Assembly (NCBI GenBank): GCA_018397055.1
Contig: JAGTQS010000047.1
Coordinates: forward strand, 1-8,875
Direction of reading: 5' to 3'
Length of the DNA stretch: 8,875 nucleotides
Source of the DNA: Candidatus Bathyarchaeota archaeon
GTDB lineage: Archaea > Thermoproteota > Bathyarchaeia > Bathyarchaeales > DTEX01
This document shows, piece after piece, positions 6,122 to 8,875 of this stretch; position 1 is the stretch's first letter, and each line of letters opens with the position of its first letter. A model generated the notes under the pieces. That model searched no databases, was not told where the DNA came from, and saw nothing but the letters and a program-made list of their open reading frames with translations. Made by a program: the position numbers and the translations under genes.

Positions 6122-6370
6122 TTATAACCGATTGTGTAATTCAAGCGCTCTTTTCGCGATTTTTTGCACAAGTATTGCAGGGTGAGTGACATATTTTTCG
6201 TGAATCCAAGCTAAAGCTTCCTTACATTTTTTCTGGTACAAAACATCCAGAAACAGGCGTGCTTTTGACTGATTGTAAGGAAGCGGATTTTTTAGAGCTG
6301 AAATAACAGATTCCAGAACCTGAGCACAATCCTCACTCATTTTTGGAAGAATTTCCTCTTCGCCAGACAT
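6122..6370 (-). CDS. Small alpha-helical protein, function unknown
   Basis: The chosen ATG at 6370 gives 82 residues. The frame is open further upstream, but 6370 is preceded by AGGGTG at Shine-Dalgarno distance and by a CTTTATAG box at the right place, while upstream residues look non-coding (CQIVYLQFHF). The protein is predicted nearly all helical: EDCAQVLESVISALKNP (13-29), SKARLFLDVLYQKKCKEALAWIHEKY (35-60) and AILVQKIAKRALELHNRL (65-82). The pattern of paired amphipathic helices recalls HEAT/ARM-type scaffold units, but this is only a resemblance. It has no signal peptide or membrane helix and two cysteines (15, 49). It converges with the winged-helix gene and diverges from the EF-Tu-domain gene. 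I do not recognise a family. Confidence 0.55.
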   Translation of the reverse strand: MSGEEEILPKMSEDCAQVLESVISALKNPLPYNQSKARLFLDVLYQKKCKEALAWIHEKYVTHPAILVQKIAKRALELHNRL

Positions 6371-6409
6371 AACAATGCACCCTATTAATTTATTTTTATC
6401 GTATTTGGC

Positions 6410-6417
6410 TATAAAGA
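6410..6417 (-). promoter_or_regulatory. Possible TATA box for the small helical protein
   Basis: On the minus strand CTTTATAG is centred near 6413. Initiation about 27 bases on would be near 6386, followed by AGGGTG and ATG 6370. This pairing is the main reason to prefer the 82-residue start. Confidence 0.4.
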
Positions 6418-6490
6418 TTTCGATAAAGTGAAATTGCAGATAGACAATCTGACACCATGTACTGCGAGGGGACAAAAAAATGGTAAATCA

Positions 6491-6500
6491 TTTAAGTATA
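6491..6500 (+). promoter_or_regulatory. TATA box for the EF-Tu domain-2-like gene
   Basis: TTTAAGTATA is centred near 6496, predicting transcription from about 6522. The short leader contains GAGG (6523-6526), nine bases before ATG 6536. Confidence 0.5.
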
Positions 6501-6535
6501 TTTGTCCTAAAAAAAGAAAATAGAGGATTGATATT

Positions 6536-6796
6536 ATGTCTGAAAGGTCGTTAAAGGAGGTTGGTAAAGTAACTCACTATTTTACGAACATCAGCGTAGC
6601 TGTAATAGAATTAACTGGGCAACTCGCAGTTGGTGACAGAATCTTGTTTCAGGGGGCAACAACTAATTTCGAGCAGCCGGTGTCTTCGATGCAGATAGAA
6701 CATAAAAACATAACTGAAGCAAAGACCGGTCAAAGCATAGGTCTTAAGGTATTAAACAGAGTTAGAGAAGGCGATATAGTATACAAGATAACATAA
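6536..6796 (+). CDS. Stand-alone translation elongation factor-like protein (EF-Tu domain 2 fold)
   Basis: The 86 residues form one beta-barrel domain like domain 2 of EF-Tu/IF-2 and like the C-terminal domain of U32 peptidases. Visible landmarks are VGKVTHYFTNISVAVIEL (9-26), the VGDRILFQG turn (32-40), the TNFEQPVSSMQIEHK segment (43-57), GQSIGLKV (65-72) and the closing VREGDIVYKI (76-85). There is no GTPase domain or P-loop, so it is not a translation factor by itself. Such short free-standing proteins are known in archaea and bacteria and are usually annotated only as elongation-factor-like. An RNA-binding or protein-docking role is plausible but unproven. It has its own promoter and ends in TAA. 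The next gene starts about 200 bases later, and I see no recognisable element in that gap. Confidence 0.8.
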   Translation: MSERSLKEVGKVTHYFTNISVAVIELTGQLAVGDRILFQGATTNFEQPVSSMQIEHKNITEAKTGQSIGLKVLNRVREGDIVYKIT

Positions 6797-6978
6797 ATTT
6801 ACATTGATTGGCCCAAGCGCCTCAAAAAAATTAACGAATTGAATTAATCCCTGAATTGCAGCATTGGAAGTTGATGCTTGAACCCAAATAACCCTATAGT
6901 ATGAGTTATCACGATTTAGTTTATTGAAAGAACCGAGAAACCATCCTAGATTTCCAGCTTAACATGTCTTCACATCTT

Positions 6979-6984
6979 GAGGTG
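6979..6984 (+). promoter_or_regulatory. Ribosome binding site deciding the moaD start
   Basis: GAGGTG lies eight bases before ATG 6993. A TTG directly in front (6990) would extend the protein by one residue, but the spacing and codon preference favour the ATG. Confidence 0.6.
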
Positions 6985-6992
6985 ACTGGTTG

Positions 6993-7331
6993 ATGAGTGA
7001 AAATGGTATCTGTAAAATTACTGTGAAGACGAGATATTTTGGAAAACTGCGTGAACTTTTAGGCACTAGAACCGAAACACATATAGTTGAAAAAGGAGCA
7101 ACTGTTGCAGATTTACTTCTAGACCATATACCGAACAAACACTTAAGCGTCTCGAAAATTTGGAAAGAAACCCTTTTTAGAACATTAAAGGGCGAGCACC
7201 TTCAAGAAAAGAACGGAACGCCCGTTCTGAAAAACTATCTAGTAATAATCAACGGTAAATCGGCAAAATTGAAAGACTGTTTAAAAGAAGGCGATGAAAT
7301 AACCATCATGCCTCCCTTCGGCGGCGGGTAA
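6993..7331 (+). CDS. moaD: MoaD/ThiS-family sulfur carrier (molybdopterin synthase small subunit-like)
   Basis: This 112-residue ubiquitin-like protein ends in MPPFGGG, the C-terminal Gly-Gly that a MoeB/ThiF enzyme adenylates and that then carries sulfur as a thiocarboxylate. The beta-grasp fold is visible: strand KITVKTRYFGKLRELLG (8-24), helix ATVADLLLDHIP (36-47), strand NYLVIINGK (81-89) and the final LKEGDEITIMPP (97-108). An insertion of about 25 residues between the helix and the NGK strand makes it longer than bacterial MoaD (about 81); archaeal relatives are often longer. With MoaE just downstream it should form molybdopterin synthase. In archaea such carriers can also serve in tRNA thiolation or protein modification. 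Its 3' part from T29 on is exactly repeated immediately downstream. The stop is TAA. Confidence 0.85.
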   Translation: MSENGICKITVKTRYFGKLRELLGTRTETHIVEKGATVADLLLDHIPNKHLSVSKIWKETLFRTLKGEHLQEKNGTPVLKNYLVIINGKSAKLKDCLKEGDEITIMPPFGGG

Positions 7332-7344
7332 CTAAAAAGATTAG
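7076..7344 (+). repeat. Tandem direct repeat, copy 1 (inside moaD and trailer)
   Basis: These 269 bases cover moaD from residue 29 to the stop plus 13 trailing bases. They are repeated 277 bases downstream with no difference that I can find. The match begins after 7075/7352 and ends at G7344/G7621. Confidence 0.97.
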
Positions 7345-7352
7345 TGAGATAT
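7336..7352 (+). repeat. 17-base inverted repeat, left arm
   Basis: AAAGATTAGTGAGATAT spans the end of repeat copy 1 and the whole 8-base spacer (7345-7352). Its exact reverse complement is at 8076-8092, after moaE. A perfect 17-base match is not expected by chance in a window of this size. Confidence 0.9.
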
Positions 7353-7621
7353 AACACATATAGTTGAAAAAGGAGCAACTGTTGCAGATTTACTTCTAGA
7401 CCATATACCGAACAAACACTTAAGCGTCTCGAAAATTTGGAAAGAAACCCTTTTTAGAACATTAAAGGGCGAGCACCTTCAAGAAAAGAACGGAACGCCC
7501 GTTCTGAAAAACTATCTAGTAATAATCAACGGTAAATCGGCAAAATTGAAAGACTGTTTAAAAGAAGGCGATGAAATAACCATCATGCCTCCCTTCGGCG
7601 GCGGGTAACTAAAAAGATTAG
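7353..7621 (+). repeat. Tandem direct repeat, copy 2
   Basis: An exact second copy of 7076-7344, separated from it by the 8 bases TGAGATAT. After it the sequence continues CTGAGCATTGG into moaE, which is presumably the original moaD-moaE junction. Confidence 0.97.
7354..7608 (+). pseudogene. Duplicated 3' fragment of moaD without a start
   Basis: Copy 2 keeps the moaD reading frame open from T29 to the GGG-TAA end. Upstream in frame there is a TGA (7345-7347), then GAT ATA, and no usable start codon before the last residues. It should not yield a functional carrier. The lack of any substitution relative to copy 1 means the duplication is very recent, maintained by gene conversion, or an artefact of amplification or assembly. 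The fragment places 277 extra bases between the moaD stop and moaE. Confidence 0.85.
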
Positions 7622-7631
7622 CTGAGCATTG

Positions 7632-8057
7632 GTGAAGAAATTGAAGATCGGTATTAAGCAAAACCTCGACTCACTAGGTTCACTTATTCAGGAATTAAAA
7701 AAATCGTCCAACGAAATAGGTGCCATTACGATATTCGTTGGCGTTGTTCGTGGAATACGGGAAAATGAAAAGGTTGTTAGACTCGAATATGATGCGCATG
7801 AAGCCTTAGCTTCCCAGATAATAGAAAAAATCATCAACGAGCAAAAAACCAAACATGGCATAATAGACGTTGTTGTTGAACATAGAACCGGCTTGGTTAT
7901 GGTTGGCGAAGACGTCATGTATGTTCTCGTAGCGTCCAAACATCGAAGGGAAGGGCGACAAGCACTTTCAGAAATTGTTGACCGAATCAAATTCGAGGTT
8001 CCAATATGGAAAAAGGAAATAACGGAAAAAGACAGTTATTGGGTTGAAAACGTTTAA
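7632..8057 (+). CDS. moaE: MoaE, molybdopterin synthase catalytic (large) subunit
   Basis: With the GTG start the protein has 141 residues, normal for the family; a TTG three bases earlier (7629) is possible. MoaE with thiocarboxylated MoaD converts cyclic pyranopterin monophosphate to molybdopterin in the cytosol. Motifs are IGAITIFVGVVRG (29-41), LEYDAHEALA (51-60), HRTGLVMVGE (84-93), the SKHRREGRQAL segment (102-112) with H104-R105, K120 in RIKFEVPIW, and PIWKKE (124-129). The basic residues are those that line the substrate pocket and contact the MoaD tail in the family. No Shine-Dalgarno sequence precedes it. In the presumed ancestral order its start lies 23 bases after the moaD stop, so the two were an operon before the duplication. 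The stop is TAA. Confidence 0.92.
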   Translation: MKKLKIGIKQNLDSLGSLIQELKKSSNEIGAITIFVGVVRGIRENEKVVRLEYDAHEALASQIIEKIINEQKTKHGIIDVVVEHRTGLVMVGEDVMYVLVASKHRREGRQALSEIVDRIKFEVPIWKKEITEKDSYWVENV

Positions 8058-8075
8058 CTTCATAGTTGCGGAGTC

Positions 8076-8092
8076 ATATCTCACTAATCTTT
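8076..8092 (-). repeat. 17-base inverted repeat, right arm
   Basis: ATATCTCACTAATCTTT is the exact reverse complement of 7336-7352. Its first 8 bases (8076-8083) complement the spacer between the two moaD copies, and its last 9 (8084-8092) complement the AAAGATTAG found at the end of both copies. Confidence 0.9.
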
Positions 8093-8108
8093 GTTCCAGC
8101 AGATGTTA

Positions 8109-8124
8109 AAAAACAGCTGTTTTT
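8109..8124. terminator. Perfect 16-base palindrome, terminator or operator, after moaE
   Basis: AAAAACAGCTGTTTTT reads the same on both strands. It sits about 50 bases after the moaE stop and 73 before the next start. As RNA it could form only a small stem, but the trailing T5 resembles an archaeal terminator signal. A dimeric regulator site is the other reading. The rest of the 139-base gap holds TTAATAAT near 8132, a possible weak TATA box for the next gene. Confidence 0.35.
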
Positions 8125-8179
8125 GCATAGATTAATAATCCTAGAGAACGATAATACACTTTAGAGCTGAATTATTAGC

Positions 8180-8184
8180 GGAGG
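8180..8184 (+). promoter_or_regulatory. Ribosome binding site for the MoeB/ThiF-like gene
   Basis: GGAGG lies 12 bases before ATG 8197. The spacing is a little long, but it is the only purine-rich element, and the ATG opens the conserved YSRQI N-terminus. Confidence 0.5.
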
Positions 8185-8196
8185 AATACCCCGTAA

Positions 8197-8875
8197 ATGA
8201 GTCTATCTCAACAAGAGCTGGAGCGTTACAGCCGCCAAATAATTATGAACAAATGGGGAAAAGAGGGGCAAATAAAACTGAAAAATTCTGCAGTTGCTGT
8301 CGTAGGACTCGGTGGATTAGGATCCATCTCATCAACTTTGTTAGCTGCTGTGGGTGTTGGAAAGCTCGTTTTAATTGATGGAGACAAATTGAGCCTCAGC
8401 GACTTGAACCGTCAAATCCTATATTCGTCTAAGGACATTGGGAAATTCAAAGTTGAGATTGCTAAAGAGAGGCTTACGGCTCTAAATCCAGAAGTAGAAA
8501 TATCGGCTATAAATAAAGAAATTACGGTTGATAAAGTCTCAAGCATCGTTGGGAAGGTGGACATCGTGGTTGACGGGCTTGACAACTGGAAAACAAGATT
8601 CACAGTAAACGATTACTGCGTAAAAAGCCGTATTCCGTTCGTTCACGCAGGAGTCTCCCAGTTCTACGGCCAAATAACAAGTGTGCTGCCTGGCAAGGGA
8701 CCATGCCTAAGATGCATCTTCCCAAAAGAACCAACTGAGACAGAGGTTAACCCAATCTTCAGTGGAACACCCTCAGCCTTAGCCTCTTTACAGGTCATGG
8801 AAGCCGTGAAATGTTTAATGGGAATCGGAAAACTGCTAGTTGGAAGAATGCTGTTCATAGACGAATATAGGATTT
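8197..8875 (+). CDS. moeB: MoeB/ThiF/HesA-family sulfur-carrier adenylyltransferase (3' end beyond window)
   Basis: Partial gene: 226 residues are visible with no stop before the window ends. This E1-like enzyme uses ATP to adenylate the C-terminal glycine of MoaD/ThiS-type carriers. YSRQI (11-15) supplies the Arg finger, VVGLGGLGS (35-43) is the ATP-binding loop, LIDGDKLSLSDLNRQIL (59-75) is the Asp and N-R-Q segment, and VVDGLDNWKTRFTVND (124-139) contains adenylation Asp D129. CLRC (170-173) is the first half of the zinc site; the second half should follow past the end. The loop that carries the catalytic Cys in E. coli ThiF/MoeB (CAEAGVLG) is replaced by NPIFSGTPSALAS (185-197), with no cysteine. 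As far as I recall, cysteine-less loops occur in other archaeal members, and adenylation does not need that Cys. Adjacent moaD and moaE point to MoaD activation, but ThiS activation is not excluded. Confidence 0.85.
   Translation, partial: MSLSQQELERYSRQIIMNKWGKEGQIKLKNSAVAVVGLGGLGSISSTLLAAVGVGKLVLIDGDKLSLSDLNRQILYSSKDIGKFKVEIAKERLTALNPEVEISAINKEITVDKVSSIVGKVDIVVDGLDNWKTRFTVNDYCVKSRIPFVHAGVSQFYGQITSVLPGKGPCLRCIFPKEPTETEVNPIFSGTPSALASLQVMEAVKCLMGIGKLLVGRMLFIDEYRI

Noticed and set aside
6371..6475. 35-residue N-terminal extension of the small helical protein
   Set aside because: The extension has poor coding character and overlaps the likely promoter; a ribosome binding site and TATA box support the ATG at 6370.
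7688..7990. Minus-strand 100-codon frame
   Set aside because: It is antisense to moaE, which carries all the family motifs; Ser/Thr-rich composition is typical of an antisense shadow.
8412..8858. Two minus-strand frames inside the MoeB/ThiF-like gene
   Set aside because: The plus strand encodes a continuous, motif-complete E1-like enzyme here.

Overview
The window looks archaeal. Starts are preceded by AT-rich TATA-like boxes about 27 bases from the inferred transcription starts. A tRNA-Leu lacks an encoded CCA end. Short genes with purine-rich ribosome binding sites sit beside apparently leaderless ones. The protein families (ArnR-like winged helix, stand-alone EF-Tu domain-2-like protein, M50 site-2 protease relatives, MoaD/MoaE/ThiF, and a surface glycosidase with a GSGWYDEGTYA-type stalk module) are what I would expect in a TACK archaeon, possibly Bathyarchaeia. 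That lineage is an inference; there is no phylogenetic marker here that I can test.

Layout. 176-1207 (+) is an extended SDR/NAD-dependent epimerase. 1304-2434 (+) is a GNAT acetyltransferase fused to a site-2-protease-like membrane domain in which the metal motif reads HELSQ instead of HExxH. 2608-3580 (-) is a broken or recoded membrane-protein locus: an N-terminal piece, a +1 frameshift in a GGCCCC run, a five-helix membrane part, then an in-frame TAG followed by 90 more open codons. 3838-3920 (-) is tRNA-Leu(UAG). 3959-5389 (-) is a membrane-anchored, cell-surface GH5 glycoside hydrolase. 5645-6013 (+) is a two-gene unit of a 32-residue peptide and a winged-helix regulator. 6122-6370 (-) is a small helical protein of unknown role. 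6536-6796 (+) is an EF-Tu domain-2-like protein.

6993-8875 (+) is a sulfur-carrier/molybdopterin synthase module: MoaD-like carrier, MoaE, and the start of a MoeB/ThiF-type activating enzyme that runs off the end of the window. The activating enzyme would adenylate the MoaD C-terminal Gly-Gly, and MoaD with MoaE would form molybdopterin synthase. This module carries the clearest structural oddity. The last 269 bases of moaD and its trailer are exactly duplicated in tandem. The 8-base spacer between copies is part of a 17-base perfect inverted repeat with a site just beyond moaE, which is the signature expected of a template-switch event, biological or artefactual.

I see no CRISPR array, transposase, prophage or obvious defence system. 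The candidates for something new are the HELSQ pseudoprotease-acetyltransferase fusion, the TAG-interrupted membrane protein, and the duplication with its inverted-repeat scar.
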